A DNA stretch of 64,000 nt, taken from the NCBI RefSeq assembly GCF_018881975.1, contig NZ_JACVPJ010000002.1, positions 186,001 to 250,000 on the forward strand, written 5' to 3'. Made by a program: the position numbers and the translations under genes. The first letter of the stretch is position 1. Each line of letters opens with the position of its first letter. Source of the stretch: Polynucleobacter sp. JS-Safj-400b-B2. Its GTDB lineage: Bacteria > Pseudomonadota > Gammaproteobacteria > Burkholderiales > Burkholderiaceae. Below, in pieces: positions 10,134-20,644 of the stretch. The notes beneath the pieces were generated by a model. It was not told the origin of the DNA and did not search any database. It was given only the letters and a program-made list of their open reading frames with translations.

Positions 10134-11401
10134 AGCTTCCCTCCGCGCATCAGGATACGATTTTCAAAATCAATGCGTAGCAACATTGCCACAGCAACTG
10201 CATTCATCAAAATTCCAGAGCCGCCATAACTGACTAAGGGCAAAGTCAGACCCTTGGTTGGAAGTAGCCCGAGGTTCACGCCCATATTAATGAAGGCCTG
10301 CCAACCAATCCAGATAGCAACACCTTTAGCAGCCAAACCAGCGAAGCTGCGATCCAATTGCAAAGCAGTACGGCCAATTAAGAAGGCGCGGCGGACGATC
10401 CAATAAAACAAGAAGATCATGACCACTACACCAACAAAGCCTAACTCTTCACCAATCACGGCCATGATGAAGTCGGTATGCGCTTCTGGTAGGTAATGTA
10501 ATTTTTCTACACTGCCGCCAAGACCTAAACCAAACCATTCGCCACGACCAAACGCCATAAGTGAGTGTGTCAACTGATAACCCTTATTGGCAGCATTGTC
10601 GACTTGCCACGGGTCCATAAAAGCCAACATACGTCCACGACGAAACGGAGAGAGCGCAATCATCGTTGCGCCACTCATCAAACCAACAGCAATTAATCCA
10701 CCAAATAACTTGGCATTAATACCACCTAAAAAGAGGATGCCGAATGCAATTAAGGCGACCACCACAAATGCGCCCATATCTGGTTCTGCCATTAACAATC
10801 CACCCACCAAGGCAACCGCAATACCCATCGGTAGCATGCCTTTAACAAACGAATGGAGATATTCTTGACGTTGAACGGTATAGCTTGCTGCAAAAATTAC
10901 TGCAGCAAATTTCATTAACTCGGAGGGCTGAAAGTTCATTAAGCCCAGGGGAATCCAGCGCTTTGCACCATTGACACCTTTACCAATGCCAGGAATCAAT
11001 ACGGCGATCAGTAGCAAGACAGTGAATCCAAAAATCACTGGCGAATAACGATCCCATATCTTAGTAGGAATCTTAAAAGCCCAGATCCCGACGCCAATCG
11101 CGATCACCAAAGAAATCACGTGACGAATAAGGAAGAAATTACTGCTGTAATTTGCGTACTTCGGTCCATCGGCTAAAGTAATAGAAGCGGAGTACACCAT
11201 TACTAGGCCAATTAACATCAGCGACAGAATTGCCCATACGAGCAACTGGTCATAGTCCATCATGCGTGAACGGGTCTGCTCTACGCCTGATACCGCATCT
11301 CGTAAACCAGTACGGAAGTTATCAATACCGCCACGGGAAAAATTCCAGAAGCGATTTAGTCTAAGGCGATTTTCAGGGAATAATTTCTCTTTTAAGTTCA
11401 T
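10130..11401 (-). CDS. ftsW: Peptidoglycan glycosyltransferase FtsW
   Basis: FtsW is a SEDS-family polytopic membrane protein that polymerises septal glycan with its partner FtsI. The 423-residue product has a cytoplasmic N-terminal extension of about 50 residues and then about ten hydrophobic segments. SEDS hallmarks are NGAKRWIPLGLMNFQPSELM, MAEPDMGAFVVV (containing the catalytic-type Asp), LPEAHTDFIMAVIGEELG and LPTKGLTLPLVSYGGSGI. Both ends overlap neighbours: the start overlaps the murD stop and the stop overlaps the murG start. Its location with ftsI in the same transcript fits a shared role at the septum. Confidence 0.97.
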   Translation of the reverse strand: MNLKEKLFPENRLRLNRFWNFSRGGIDNFRTGLRDAVSGVEQTRSRMMDYDQLLVWAILSLMLIGLVMVYSASITLADGPKYANYSSNFFLIRHVISLVIAIGVGIWAFKIPTKIWDRYSPVIFGFTVLLLIAVLIPGIGKGVNGAKRWIPLGLMNFQPSELMKFAAVIFAASYTVQRQEYLHSFVKGMLPMGIAVALVGGLLMAEPDMGAFVVVALIAFGILFLGGINAKLFGGLIAVGLMSGATMIALSPFRRGRMLAFMDPWQVDNAANKGYQLTHSLMAFGRGEWFGLGLGGSVEKLHYLPEAHTDFIMAVIGEELGFVGVVVMIFLFYWIVRRAFLIGRTALQLDRSFAGLAAKGVAIWIGWQAFINMGVNLGLLPTKGLTLPLVSYGGSGILMNAVAVAMLLRIDFENRILMRGGKL

Positions 11402-13020
11402 ACCTGAACTCCTTCAAATTGCATGCCCAATTCCTCTACTTCTGCAGCAAATACTTGAGCTCTCTCAACGTAATCGCGGAATTGATCTAAGCTTGCGCAA
11501 GCAGGAGAAAGCAGTACTAAATCTCCAGAGATAGCTTGTGCTGCTGCAGCCTGAACGGCGGACTTCAGATCACCGCAATTTGTAATTTGAATATCAGAAC
11601 CTAAAGCCTCAGCAATTGCAGCCCCATCTTTGCCGATCAAGAAAGCACCCTTTACAAAACGTAATGCTGGCTCACGTAATGGACTGAAATCTTGCCCCTT
11701 ACCTTCACCGCCAGCAATTAACCAAATACGTCTTCCAGACTCATTGCTACCAAGACCATTCAATGCAGCAACAGTAGCGCCTACATTCGTACCTTTACTG
11801 TCATCAACATATTCAACATCTTTAACAATCGCAATACTTTGCACACGGTGCGGCTCACCATGGTAATCACGCAAACCATGCAATAGCACATTCATCGGCA
11901 AATTTGCAGCACGGGCTAAGGCAAGCGCTGCTAAGGCGTTTAATGCATTGTGACGTCCACGTATTCTTAGTGCATCTGCAGGAATCAAACGCTTAAGTCT
12001 TAAAGGCTCATCTTCTTCTATAGCTGCGGATTTACGACGACGCTTAGGCTTTGGCTCAACGTCCTCATCAACTTCAGCCCATACCAGCCAATCAATTCCG
12101 CCTGCACGTAAGTCATGCTCAACACCAAAAGCACCTTGCTCATTTGGGCGATTAGATCCAAACGTCACAATAGGGTTATCAGTCTTTTGCTTCTCGGAAA
12201 GCAATCCCATTACAAGGGGATCATCGCGATTCAGAATACAAACTGTATCTGTACCAAATATTTTTGACTTAGCCTCTGCATATGATTGCATATCACCATG
12301 CCAATCTAAATGATCTTGTGTAATATTCAACACGGTTGCCGCTGTAGCATTCAGTGTATGCGTGTAGACCAATTGGAAACTCGAGAGCTCCAATACCCAG
12401 ACATCAGGCATATCCACCATTTGATCTGCTGTATCTAAGCAACTCATCAACTTCTCTAAGGCTGCAGGACTAATGTTTCCTGCAACAGCAACTTTCTTGC
12501 CAGCACGCTCGCACAGCTGACCAGTTAATGCAGTAGTGGTCGTTTTTCCATTAGTACCAGTAACCGCCAACACTGCAGTGGTATAGCCTGACCCTTGTTC
12601 TTGCGCCATCCGACTTAAAGCAGATATTGCTCGAGCAAAAAATTCAATTTCGCTCCAAACATCGATTTCAGCCTCCTCAGCTTTTACTAAGAAAGAATAA
12701 GTTGGGTCTTGCACCGGAGAAAGGCCCGGGCTGATACCAATCACATCAATATTTTTCAGCAGGCCTTCAGTTAAGGGACCAAAACAAATATCTTTTAAAC
12801 CTGCAATACGAAGCTCATCGAGCCAAGCATTTTGTTTCTCAGTAAATGTTGATTGTTCGCGCGTATCTGCCAAGCGTACTTCTGCGCCATTACGTAAGCA
12901 CCACTTTGCCATGGCAACGCCTGACTCACCCAATCCTAAAATAAGGAATCGGTGGGGTGCTTGATAGCCTTCATCAGCCATGAAAGCTGAATTTGCAAAG
13001 GTGTTTTCTAGGATCAACAT
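11398..13020 (-). CDS. murD: UDP-N-acetylmuramoylalanine--D-glutamate ligase MurD
   Basis: MurD adds D-Glu to UDP-MurNAc-L-Ala. The protein has LILGLGESGVAMAKW in the UDP-binding domain, the ATP loop VTGTNGKTTTTALTGQL (residues 153-169), LNITQDHLDWHGDM, and the C-terminal YVDDSKGTNVGATVAAL and LLSPACASLDQFRDY. At 540 residues it is about 100 longer than the E. coli enzyme. Part of the excess is a charged insertion at residues 318-345 containing KPKRRRK followed by EEDE, just before the third-domain IRGRHNALNALAAL. There is also an extended N terminus. Longer MurD proteins are known in Burkholderiales, so it is probably functional. The start overlaps nothing; mraY ends 13 bases before it. Confidence 0.96.
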   Translation of the reverse strand: MLILENTFANSAFMADEGYQAPHRFLILGLGESGVAMAKWCLRNGAEVRLADTREQSTFTEKQNAWLDELRIAGLKDICFGPLTEGLLKNIDVIGISPGLSPVQDPTYSFLVKAEEAEIDVWSEIEFFARAISALSRMAQEQGSGYTTAVLAVTGTNGKTTTTALTGQLCERAGKKVAVAGNISPAALEKLMSCLDTADQMVDMPDVWVLELSSFQLVYTHTLNATAATVLNITQDHLDWHGDMQSYAEAKSKIFGTDTVCILNRDDPLVMGLLSEKQKTDNPIVTFGSNRPNEQGAFGVEHDLRAGGIDWLVWAEVDEDVEPKPKRRRKSAAIEEDEPLRLKRLIPADALRIRGRHNALNALAALALARAANLPMNVLLHGLRDYHGEPHRVQSIAIVKDVEYVDDSKGTNVGATVAALNGLGSNESGRRIWLIAGGEGKGQDFSPLREPALRFVKGAFLIGKDGAAIAEALGSDIQITNCGDLKSAVQAAAAQAISGDLVLLSPACASLDQFRDYVERAQVFAAEVEELGMQFEGVQV

Positions 13021-13033
13021 ATTTACTTTTGGA

Positions 13034-14203
13034 TTACCGTAACTTCAAGCTAGACAAGCCAATTAAGACTAAAAGAATGGTGATGATCCAGAAACGTACT
13101 ACCACTTGCGTCTCCTTCCATCCACCCAATTCAAAATGGTGATGCAATGGTGCCATCCGGAAAATTCGACGGCCTTCGCCAAAATGTTTTTTTGTGAACT
13201 TAAACCAAGTTACTTGAAGCATGACTGAGACAGTCTCGGCAACGAAAATGCCGCCCATCACAAACAACACAATTTCTTGACGAACAATCACGGCGATAGT
13301 GCCTAGCGCTCCACCTAGAGCTAGCGCGCCTACATCACCCATAAATACTTGTGCAGGATGCGTGTTGTACCAAAGGAATGCCAGACCAGCGCCACCCATA
13401 GCGCCGCAGAAAATCATTAGCTCACCAGCGCCTGGTATGTAAGGAAAGAGGAGATACTTTGCATAAATCGCATTACCCATCACATAGGCAAAGGCACCTA
13501 AAGCAGCCCCAACTAAAATCACCGGCATGATGACAAGACCATCAAGGCCATCAGTCAGATTGACGGCATTACTACTACCAACAATCACTAGATAACTCAA
13601 GATGATGAAGCCCATTATTCCTAACGGGTAGCTGACTTCTTTCATGAAGGGTATTAATAAATCCGTTTTTGCAGGTAGATCTAGTGCAAAGCCACTTCTG
13701 AGCCATTCATAAAACAATTGCAATACTTTGAAGTTATTTACCTCGGACACCGAGAATGCTAAATAAATTGCAGCAAATAATCCAATCAATGTTTGCCAGA
13801 AAAATTTTTCTCTCGAGGCCATACCCTTAGGATCTTTGTAAACCACTTTACGGTAGTCATCTACCCAGCCCACTAGACCAAAACCAAAAGTAACGATCAT
13901 CACAATCCAAATAAAACGATTGCTTAAATCTGCCCACAACATGCATGAGATAAAGATGCCTATCAAAATTAATACACCACCCATCGTAGGCGTACCTGAT
14001 TTCACTAAATGGGTTTGCGGTCCATCGGTGCGAACGGCTTGACCCATTTTTAAGGCGGCTAATTTACGAATCACCCAAGGCCCTGCAGCCAAACCAATTA
14101 ACAAAGCAGTCACAGTAGCCATCACCGCTCTAAAGGTGATGTAGTTAAAGACCCGAAAGAATCCAAAATCATCTTGCAACCATTGCGCCAACATTAAGAG
14201 CAT
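13034..14203 (-). CDS. mraY: Phospho-MurNAc-pentapeptide transferase MraY
   Basis: MraY moves phospho-MurNAc-pentapeptide from UDP to undecaprenyl phosphate, forming lipid I in the inner membrane. The 389-residue product has about ten membrane segments. Family motifs include [26 protein letters not shown] (the DD pair), [13 protein letters not shown] and [16 protein letters not shown]. The cytoplasmic loop [17 protein letters not shown] carries the HHH motif. The start lies ten bases inside the end of murF. Standard place between murF and murD. Confidence 0.98.
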   Translation of the reverse strand: MLLMLAQWLQDDFGFFRVFNYITFRAVMATVTALLIGLAAGPWVIRKLAALKMGQAVRTDGPQTHLVKSGTPTMGGVLILIGIFISCMLWADLSNRFIWIVMIVTFGFGLVGWVDDYRKVVYKDPKGMASREKFFWQTLIGLFAAIYLAFSVSEVNNFKVLQLFYEWLRSGFALDLPAKTDLLIPFMKEVSYPLGIMGFIILSYLVIVGSSNAVNLTDGLDGLVIMPVILVGAALGAFAYVMGNAIYAKYLLFPYIPGAGELMIFCGAMGGAGLAFLWYNTHPAQVFMGDVGALALGGALGTIAVIVRQEIVLFVMGGIFVAETVSVMLQVTWFKFTKKHFGEGRRIFRMAPLHHHFELGGWKETQVVVRFWIITILLVLIGLSSLKLR

Positions 14204-15642
14204 GTTTTAGCCTCCTCTAATAAGGCCTGCACTACACGCTCCATACGCATAAACCGTGAACCTTTAACTAAAATATTGAGATGTTGATTGCTGCCACTAG
14301 ACTGTGCATGCAGCGCATCTCTTAATTGCGCAATCAGACCATTCATATCGGAAAAATGAACTGCGCTAGATTTCACCTCATTACTGCTAGCAACCTCATT
14401 AAATCCCTGCAGAGCAAATTCGCATTGCTCACCCAAAGCAAACAACTTTGAGACTCCCTGTTCCGCCGCATAGGCCCCAACTTCCCGATGGAACTCTGGA
14501 CCTTGATTGCCAACTTCACCCATATCGCCCAAAATCAACCAAGATAAGTTGCCAGATTGTTTGAGGGCATCAATTGCAGCTCTTACAGAGTCAGGATTGG
14601 CGTTATAGCTATCGTCAATTAAGGTGTGATTTGAATCAATCACCTTTGCTTGCATACGGCCATTAACTGGTGAGAAAGACTCGAGACCCTGCTTAATCTT
14701 TTCAATGCTTACACCAGCAGCTATACCAACAGCACTTGCAGCCAAAGCATTTCGGACATTGTGACTGCCCAAAGTATTTAACTGAACTTCGATGGTGCCC
14801 TGTTCAGCCTGTATCTGGACCCTGCCATTACTTAAAAGACTTCCAGTCACTGAAGCTGAAGTTTTAGTCAGTGCAGACGAGAGAACAAAGTCAATTACTT
14901 GACGACCGGCAGCAGCCTGACGCCAAACATTTGCAAATTCTGAATCTGCTGGAAATACTGCAATGCCATCATCTGGCAAGGCACGAATCGCATCAGAGTG
15001 CTCTTCTGCCACTGCTGCAACCGTTGCCATAAATTCCTGATGTTCGCGCTGGGCATTATTAATTAATGCAATATTCGCTTGTGCAATTGCAGCTAACTGC
15101 GCTGTTTCACCGGGATGGTTCATGCCGAGCTCAACAACTGCGAGGCGATCTGTTGAACGCAATTTCAAGAGTGTTAATGGCAAACCAATATCGTTATTTA
15201 GATTACCTTTAGTAACCAGCGTATGCTGCTCACCAACTGCAGCCTTGAAAATGGAGGAAATCATTTCTTTAACAGTGGTCTTGCCGTTACTACCCGTGAC
15301 CAATGCCAAAGGGATAGGATGATTAGCACGCCATGCTTTTGCCAAATTTCCTAATCCAATGCGGGTATTTGACACACAAATTGCAGGCAAGTCTGCCGGA
15401 ACTTTATCTTGACTGCTAATGAGAGCCGCACCAGCGCCGGCCTTAGCTACATCAGATAAAAAGTCATGCGCATCAAAGCGCTCGCCAACCAAGGCAACAA
15501 ACAATTCATTGCGATTGATCTGACGACTATCCGTTCCCACCCGGGAAATGACTAATTCTTGCGCAGCTTTTGCAGACGCATTAATTAATGTGCTTCCAGG
15601 CAACATAGCCTGTGCTTGCGCAAGGGTTGTCATGACTGACAT
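14194..15642 (-). CDS. murF: UDP-MurNAc-tripeptide--D-Ala-D-Ala ligase MurF
   Basis: MurF adds the D-Ala-D-Ala made by Ddl to the muramyl tripeptide, finishing the cytoplasmic precursor. The 482-residue product has the N-terminal [19 protein letters not shown], the ATP loop [23 protein letters not shown], and the C-terminal [16 protein letters not shown] and LGDMGEVG motifs. The start ATG shares one base with the murE stop (TGATG); a second ATG three codons on is also possible. The overlaps at both ends suggest coupled translation with murE and mraY. Confidence 0.96.
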   Translation of the reverse strand: MSVMTTLAQAQAMLPGSTLINASAKAAQELVISRVGTDSRQINRNELFVALVGERFDAHDFLSDVAKAGAGAALISSQDKVPADLPAICVSNTRIGLGNLAKAWRANHPIPLALVTGSNGKTTVKEMISSIFKAAVGEQHTLVTKGNLNNDIGLPLTLLKLRSTDRLAVVELGMNHPGETAQLAAIAQANIALINNAQREHQEFMATVAAVAEEHSDAIRALPDDGIAVFPADSEFANVWRQAAAGRQVIDFVLSSALTKTSASVTGSLLSNGRVQIQAEQGTIEVQLNTLGSHNVRNALAASAVGIAAGVSIEKIKQGLESFSPVNGRMQAKVIDSNHTLIDDSYNANPDSVRAAIDALKQSGNLSWLILGDMGEVGNQGPEFHREVGAYAAEQGVSKLFALGEQCEFALQGFNEVASSNEVKSSAVHFSDMNGLIAQLRDALHAQSSGSNQHLNILVKGSRFMRMERVVQALLEEAKTCS

Positions 15643-17192
15643 CAGACCCCTCCTCCCGCAGCTAAGCGAATATGCTCTTGGTCAGAGAAATCGAATTTCT
15701 TACCATTGATTTCTTGGGTGGTTTCATGACCCTTACCGGCAATCAAAACAATATCGTGCGCATCAGCGTGACGAATTGCAGCCATGATAGCTGCCGCACG
15801 ATCGGCGATCATTTGAATATTTGGTGCATCCGCCTTAATACCGCTGCGAATCATTTGCATAATGGCTTGTGGGTCTTCGGAGCGCGGATTATCGCTAGTA
15901 ATGAGGATGTGGTCAGCATTGCGCTCAGCAACGGTGCCCATCAATGAACGTTTACTAGCATCACGATCACCACCACAACCAAATACACACCAAATTTTTC
16001 CACCACGCTGAACAGCAATAGGGCGCAATGCTTGTAAGGCTTTCTCTAAGGCATCAGGCGTGTGTGCGTAATCGACAATTGCCAATAAGCCCTCTGTTTT
16101 TTGTTGCTTGCTAAGGCGAATGAGCTCCATACGACCAAGCACCGGGTTTAATTGACTTACTTTTTTGCCAGCACCTTCGCAATGAATTCCCTGTGTAAGC
16201 AATACTGCCCATACGGCCAATGCATTGCTTAAATTAAATTCGCCTAGTAACGGAATATGTATTTGAACGCTACCGACACCCTCACAAACAAATGTGGAGT
16301 CGTAGCCCGAGCCACTTAGCACAATGTCTTTTGCATAAATACGTTGTAAACGATCGCCAAATTTTTCAAAGCCATTGAAGACAGATGGGGATAATCCATA
16401 TGCCCAGACCTTTAAGTTCTCTCTCGCCAACAAATTCATCGCTAACTCGCGACCAAAAGCATCATCTAAATTAATGACCGCATGTTGAAGCCCGGCTTGG
16501 CGAAATAATTTCGCTTTTGCCTCAGCATAATCAGCCATGCTGCCGTGGTAATCCAAATGATCCTGCGTCAGATTAGTGAACACTGCGCAATTAAATTCAG
16601 TACCGGCAATTCGAGCTTGATGTAGTGCATGTGAAGACACCTCCATTACCACTTGTTTTGCGCCGGCTTTGGCCAACTCTACTAGCTGGGTCTGTAATTT
16701 AGGGGCATCCGGAGTTGTGTATCCAGTACGAACTAATTCTCCCGGGAAGCCAGTACCTAAGGTACCTAAAACTGCTGTGCGATGATTGCTTGCATCTAAG
16801 GCTTGAGCTAACCACTGCGTGATACTGGTTTTGCCATTGGTGCCAGTGACGCCAATGATTTTTAATCCCTTGCTCGGATGGCCATACCATTGTGCGCATA
16901 GCTCACCTGCTTTTGTCGCAAGCTGCTCAACAGCAAAACATTGTGGATGATCTAAATATTGCTTACCTACACCCGCTGGATCGAAGACCACTGCGGCTGC
17001 GCCATTCTCTAATGCTGCCTCAATGAATTGACGACCATCACGCAAGGCATTGCCATGACCTACAGGGTAGGCAAAAAAGATATCGCCAGACTGAATCTGG
17101 CGAGTATCTGCACACACTTTTGCAGAAGCATTTGCTAGTGTGTGTAAGTGGTCAATCAAATGATTGGTGTCTATTTTCAAGTTCACCCTCAT
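15642..17192 (-). CDS. murE: UDP-MurNAc-L-Ala-D-Glu--meso-diaminopimelate ligase MurE
   Basis: MurE adds the third residue of the stem peptide. The 516-residue protein has ADTRQIQSGDIFFAYPVG in the first domain, the ATP loop VTGTNGKTSITQWL and TNLTQDHLDYHG. The C-terminal domain contains VDYAHTPDALEKAL and the motif SDNPRSEDP. The DNPR form of that motif is the family marker for meso-diaminopimelate specificity, so the peptidoglycan should be of the usual Gram-negative type. The start overlaps the ftsI stop by four bases. Confidence 0.97.
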   Translation of the reverse strand: MRVNLKIDTNHLIDHLHTLANASAKVCADTRQIQSGDIFFAYPVGHGNALRDGRQFIEAALENGAAAVVFDPAGVGKQYLDHPQCFAVEQLATKAGELCAQWYGHPSKGLKIIGVTGTNGKTSITQWLAQALDASNHRTAVLGTLGTGFPGELVRTGYTTPDAPKLQTQLVELAKAGAKQVVMEVSSHALHQARIAGTEFNCAVFTNLTQDHLDYHGSMADYAEAKAKLFRQAGLQHAVINLDDAFGRELAMNLLARENLKVWAYGLSPSVFNGFEKFGDRLQRIYAKDIVLSGSGYDSTFVCEGVGSVQIHIPLLGEFNLSNALAVWAVLLTQGIHCEGAGKKVSQLNPVLGRMELIRLSKQQKTEGLLAIVDYAHTPDALEKALQALRPIAVQRGGKIWCVFGCGGDRDASKRSLMGTVAERNADHILITSDNPRSEDPQAIMQMIRSGIKADAPNIQMIADRAAAIMAAIRHADAHDIVLIAGKGHETTQEINGKKFDFSDQEHIRLAAGGGV

Positions 17193-18961
17193 CGCTTCAA
17201 AACCACATGTTGAGCCTGTGCAGCTACTGGCCGAATTTCTTCTGAAGCCTTATCTTCCAATACCATTTGCTTAACTTTACTGTCTGGCAAGACATTCAAT
17301 GAACGGAGCGTCTCCCCAACAATTGTGGAGAATACGGGTGCTGCAACATCACCACCATAATGACTTCCACCAGTAGGCTCATCAATCATTACCGCAACCA
17401 CAATACGTGGCGCACTAATGGGGGCAAGTCCAGCAAAGTAAGCGCGATAAGAATTGCCATATCCTTTGCCAACTAATTTATGGGCAGTGCCTGTTTTTCC
17501 GCCAACGCGATAACCTTCAGCCTGCGCTTTGACTGCAGTTCCCCCCGGCTCAGTAACCGCTTCCATCATGTTGCGCATTTCAATCGCTGTTTTTGGAGAG
17601 AGGACTTTAGTGCCTGGCTTGAACTCAGGACTACGCTCAATCGTCAGGGGAACTAATTCGCCATCACGTGCAAAGACTGTGTATGCGCGTGCCACCTGAA
17701 AGAGTGACGCAGAAATACCGTAACCGAACGCAATACGCGCCTGATCAGTAGGCATCCATTTTTTGAAAGGATGCACTGTACCTGCAACAGCACCAGGGAA
17801 ACCAATTTTCGGTGCCTGACCCAAACCAACTGCAGTATAGAAATCCCACATTTCTTCAGCAGAAAGATTATTCATCGCAATCTTTGCTGTACCGATGTTG
17901 CTAGATTTTTGAATAATTTGTGCGACTGTGAGATTTCCATAGGGATGGGTATCTGTAATAGGCTTAGGACCTACTAAATATTTCGCACCAATCACCATAT
18001 TGGTATCCGGCTTGACTGCGCCTTTTTCTAAAGCAATTGAAATTGTTAATGGCTTCATCGTTGAGCCAGGCTCAAAGGTATCCGTTAATACGCGATTACG
18101 TAATTGCTCGCCCGTTAAATACCTGCGATCATTTGGGTTGTAGCTTGGGTAATTTGCTAATGCCAAAATCTCGCCCGTTTGTGTGTCGAGCACTACAGCG
18201 CCACCCGCTTTTGCGTGATGCTTTTCAACTGCATCTTTAACAGCGTTGTAAGCTAAGAACTGAATCTTGCTATCAATAGAGAGATTGAGATCTTTACCAT
18301 TTTGTGGCAATTGCAAGATCGCTACATCTTCAACAACGCGACCCAAGCGATCTACCACCACACGTCTTTGACCTGGATGACCAGCGAGCTCATTCTCACG
18401 GGAGAGCTCCATGCCTTCCTGGCCCTTATCGTTCACATTAGTAAAACCAACCACATGCGCCATCGCCTCGCCTTCTGGGTAAAAGCGGCGATATTCATTA
18501 TTTAAGCCAATGCCTGGAATTTCCAACTGCTTAATCTGTTGTGCAACAGCGGGATCAACTTGACGCTTCAAGAAAATCTGCTTGCGCTCTTCTTTTAACT
18601 TCTTACGCAACTCTGCTTCACTCATCTGCAAGAGGCTCGCCAACTTTTGAACTTTATCTGCCGATAAATCATCTGGGACAGTATCGTTATAGGCGATAAC
18701 GGACTTCGCCTCCAGGCTGGTTGCAATCACTTGGCCGTTGCGATCCAAAATTTTCCCACGACTAGCGGGCAGCTCTAATTCACGCTGAGTGCCGCGCACA
18801 CCCTTAGCTTCATAGAATGCATTTCCCGGGCCCTGAATCCAAAATGCACGTAGTAATAGCATCATGAAAACAAAGAATAAGAGGAATAGCATCAAACGCG
18901 ACCGCCACATTGGCAGACGCAAAACTAAATTTGGCGTAGTAGAGAAACCGACCGGCCTCAT
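17189..18961 (-). CDS. ftsI: Septal penicillin-binding protein FtsI (PBP3)
   Basis: FtsI is the D,D-transpeptidase that cross-links septal peptidoglycan alongside FtsW. The 590-residue product has one N-terminal membrane segment (LMLFLLFFVFMMLLLRAFWI) and a periplasmic pedestal beginning near RGKILDRNGQVIATSL. The transpeptidase domain carries all three penicillin-binding motifs: STMK in FEPGSTMKPLTIS, SSN in QKSSNIGTAK and KTG in VGGKTGTAHK. The start overlaps ftsL as ATGA, and the 3' end overlaps murE. The length is normal. Confidence 0.97.
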   Translation of the reverse strand: MRPVGFSTTPNLVLRLPMWRSRLMLFLLFFVFMMLLLRAFWIQGPGNAFYEAKGVRGTQRELELPASRGKILDRNGQVIATSLEAKSVIAYNDTVPDDLSADKVQKLASLLQMSEAELRKKLKEERKQIFLKRQVDPAVAQQIKQLEIPGIGLNNEYRRFYPEGEAMAHVVGFTNVNDKGQEGMELSRENELAGHPGQRRVVVDRLGRVVEDVAILQLPQNGKDLNLSIDSKIQFLAYNAVKDAVEKHHAKAGGAVVLDTQTGEILALANYPSYNPNDRRYLTGEQLRNRVLTDTFEPGSTMKPLTISIALEKGAVKPDTNMVIGAKYLVGPKPITDTHPYGNLTVAQIIQKSSNIGTAKIAMNNLSAEEMWDFYTAVGLGQAPKIGFPGAVAGTVHPFKKWMPTDQARIAFGYGISASLFQVARAYTVFARDGELVPLTIERSPEFKPGTKVLSPKTAIEMRNMMEAVTEPGGTAVKAQAEGYRVGGKTGTAHKLVGKGYGNSYRAYFAGLAPISAPRIVVAVMIDEPTGGSHYGGDVAAPVFSTIVGETLRSLNVLPDSKVKQMVLEDKASEEIRPVAAQAQHVVLKR

Positions 18962-19224
18962 TTAGCCTCCTTTAAATACAAAGTACGCTCAGGAGTAATC
19001 GGAGACATATGCAATTGATTGCGAGCAACGTCGCGAATACGGGCAGACTTGGAGAGATTGCGCTGCTCATATTCCAAGCGTAACCATTCTTGATTTAACT
19101 TGCGCTCTTCAATCTGTGCGCGCTCTTGAAGAATAAATAACTTACGAGCACGCTGCTGAGCTGCTACCAATGAAAGAGCGCAAATTAGTAATAAAGCGAG
19201 TAAAGTTAAAGTGGCACGATTCAT
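18958..19224 (-). CDS. ftsL: Cell division protein FtsL
   Basis: FtsL is a small bitopic protein that forms a complex with FtsB and FtsQ and activates FtsWI. The 88-residue product has one N-terminal membrane segment ([20 protein letters not shown]). A periplasmic heptad-rich coiled coil follows (about residues 24-60), then a [19 protein letters not shown] end typical of the family. FtsL sequences diverge strongly, so position between rsmH and ftsI, with ATGA overlaps at both ends, is part of the evidence. Confidence 0.94.
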   Translation of the reverse strand: MNRATLTLLALLLICALSLVAAQQRARKLFILQERAQIEERKLNQEWLRLEYEQRNLSKSARIRDVARNQLHMSPITPERTLYLKEAK

Positions 19225-20171
19225 GCAACCACTCCTACACGTTTTTCAGCTACGCGCATAATTGCTGAACGTGCACGTGGATTCTCAGATACCTCAGCAT
19301 CGCTTGGCTTAACGCGGCCAATAATTTCAAGTGCGCTTTGAGGCAAATCTCTTTCGCGCACAGGCAAACCGCGTGGAACCTCTACCTTTGCATGTGCTTG
19401 CATGAACTGCTTCACGATGCGGTCTTCGAGTGAATGAAAACTAATCACGGCAAGTCTTGCGCCGGGCTTTAGTAATTTCAGGGCTGCTTTTAAACCAAGT
19501 TCTAAATCTTCTAACTCACGATTAATAAAAATACGTAATGCTTGAAACGTTCTTGTTGCAGGATCTTGACCTGCCTCACGAGTGCGCACTACGCTAGCTA
19601 CGAGACTGGCTAACTCGGTTGTAGTTTTTGGAGACAAGCCTTCTTCGCGCTTGGCCACAATAGCCTTCGCAATCTGAAAAGCAAAGCGTTCTTCTCCGTA
19701 AGTCTTAATCACTTGTGTGATTTCCTCTGGCGGTGCTTGCTCCAACCACTGTGCCGCAGTCAAACCGTGGTCGGTATTCATGCGCATATCGAGCGGACCT
19801 TCTCGACGAAAAGAAAATCCCCGATGTGCTTCGTCTACTTGCGGCGAACTGATTCCTAAGTCCAATAAAATGCCATCGACCGATTCCGGTGCTGCGTACT
19901 GATCCATCTGCGCAAAACTGTCGTGCACTATCTTGAGTCGTGGGTCGTTGATTTGTTGTGCTACTGCAATCGCATCTAAATCCTTGTCGAATGAAATCAT
20001 GCGCGCAGAAGGATTCAACTCCTTGAGCAGTGCCTGCGTATGACCGCCGCGCCCAAAGGTTCCATCGATTACCAAAATTTGTTTTTGTGTATTTTGATTT
20101 TGAATCAGCAGACCGCCAACTAGCGCCGTCACCGCCTCGGCCAGTAATACTGGGCGATGAGTTATGTTCAT
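19221..20171 (-). CDS. rsmH: 16S rRNA (cytosine1402-N4)-methyltransferase RsmH
   Basis: RsmH (MraW) methylates C1402 of 16S rRNA near the ribosomal P site using S-adenosylmethionine. The 316-residue product starts [10 protein letters not shown] and has the SAM-binding [44 protein letters not shown] and the C-terminal [15 protein letters not shown] and [14 protein letters not shown] are all family hallmarks. It is the second gene of the dcw cluster, 12 bases after mraZ, and overlaps ftsL by four bases. Confidence 0.97.
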   Translation of the reverse strand: MNITHRPVLLAEAVTALVGGLLIQNQNTQKQILVIDGTFGRGGHTQALLKELNPSARMISFDKDLDAIAVAQQINDPRLKIVHDSFAQMDQYAAPESVDGILLDLGISSPQVDEAHRGFSFRREGPLDMRMNTDHGLTAAQWLEQAPPEEITQVIKTYGEERFAFQIAKAIVAKREEGLSPKTTTELASLVASVVRTREAGQDPATRTFQALRIFINRELEDLELGLKAALKLLKPGARLAVISFHSLEDRIVKQFMQAHAKVEVPRGLPVRERDLPQSALEIIGRVKPSDAEVSENPRARSAIMRVAEKRVGVVA

Positions 20172-20183
20172 GGCACCCTGTCA

Positions 20184-20615
20184 TCAAAAATTAAATTGCT
20201 TGAGCGCTTCAGGCATGCCTTGAGCAATCGCAGCCTGTTCTTTTGCGGCGTATGTAACTGCATCCCACAATTCCAAGTGACTGCCCATACCAAGCAAGAT
20301 CACTTCTTTTTCAATGCCTGCTGCTGCACGCAACTCAGGACTTACCAATACGCGACCAGCGCTATCTAAATCCATTTCAGCTGCGTTACCTAAGAAAATA
20401 CGGCGCCACCAATGAGCATCCATGGGAAGCTGTGCAACCCTTGCTCTGAAGGTTTCCCACTCTGGTCTTGGGAAGAGGAGGAGGCAGCCATCGGGGTGTT
20501 TTGTGAGCGTGATTCGACCCTCGCCCTGTACCAACAAGGCGTCACGATGCTTAGCCGGCACAGACATGCGGCCTTTTGCATCTAAATTGAGAGCTGACGC
20601 ACCTTGAAACACCAT
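20184..20615 (-). CDS. mraZ: Transcriptional regulator MraZ
   Basis: MraZ is an AbrB-fold DNA-binding protein that forms a ring-shaped oligomer and represses the promoter of its own division cluster. The 143-residue product has two tandem SpoVT/AbrB-type halves. The first has [20 protein letters not shown], the second [19 protein letters not shown]; each carries the conserved D-x-x-GR motif. The start lies five bases downstream of the nearest GTGGG box described in a separate entry. It leads the cluster, as in most bacteria. Identification is firm. Confidence 0.97.
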   Translation of the reverse strand: MVFQGASALNLDAKGRMSVPAKHRDALLVQGEGRITLTKHPDGCLLLFPRPEWETFRARVAQLPMDAHWWRRIFLGNAAEMDLDSAGRVLVSPELRAAAGIEKEVILLGMGSHLELWDAVTYAAKEQAAIAQGMPEALKQFNF

Positions 20616-20619
20616 TTAC

Positions 20620-20644
20620 CCCACTTTTTCACACTTCCTCCCAC
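20620..20644 (-). promoter_or_regulatory. MraZ operator: three GTGGG-type boxes at 10-bp spacing
   Basis: On the minus strand there are GTGGG (20640-20644), GTGTG (20630-20634) and GTGGG (20620-20624), each pair separated by exactly five bases. Known MraZ sites are direct repeats of TGGGN with 5-nt spacers, so the match in sequence, period and position before mraZ is close. The middle copy departs from the consensus at one base. The outermost box shares two bases with the proposed -10 hexamer, so bound MraZ would block RNA polymerase. Confidence 0.85.

Noticed and set aside
19705..20187. Long open frame of 160 codons inside rsmH on the same strand
   Set aside because: It lies within rsmH in another frame, has no family features, and rsmH is clearly the coding frame.
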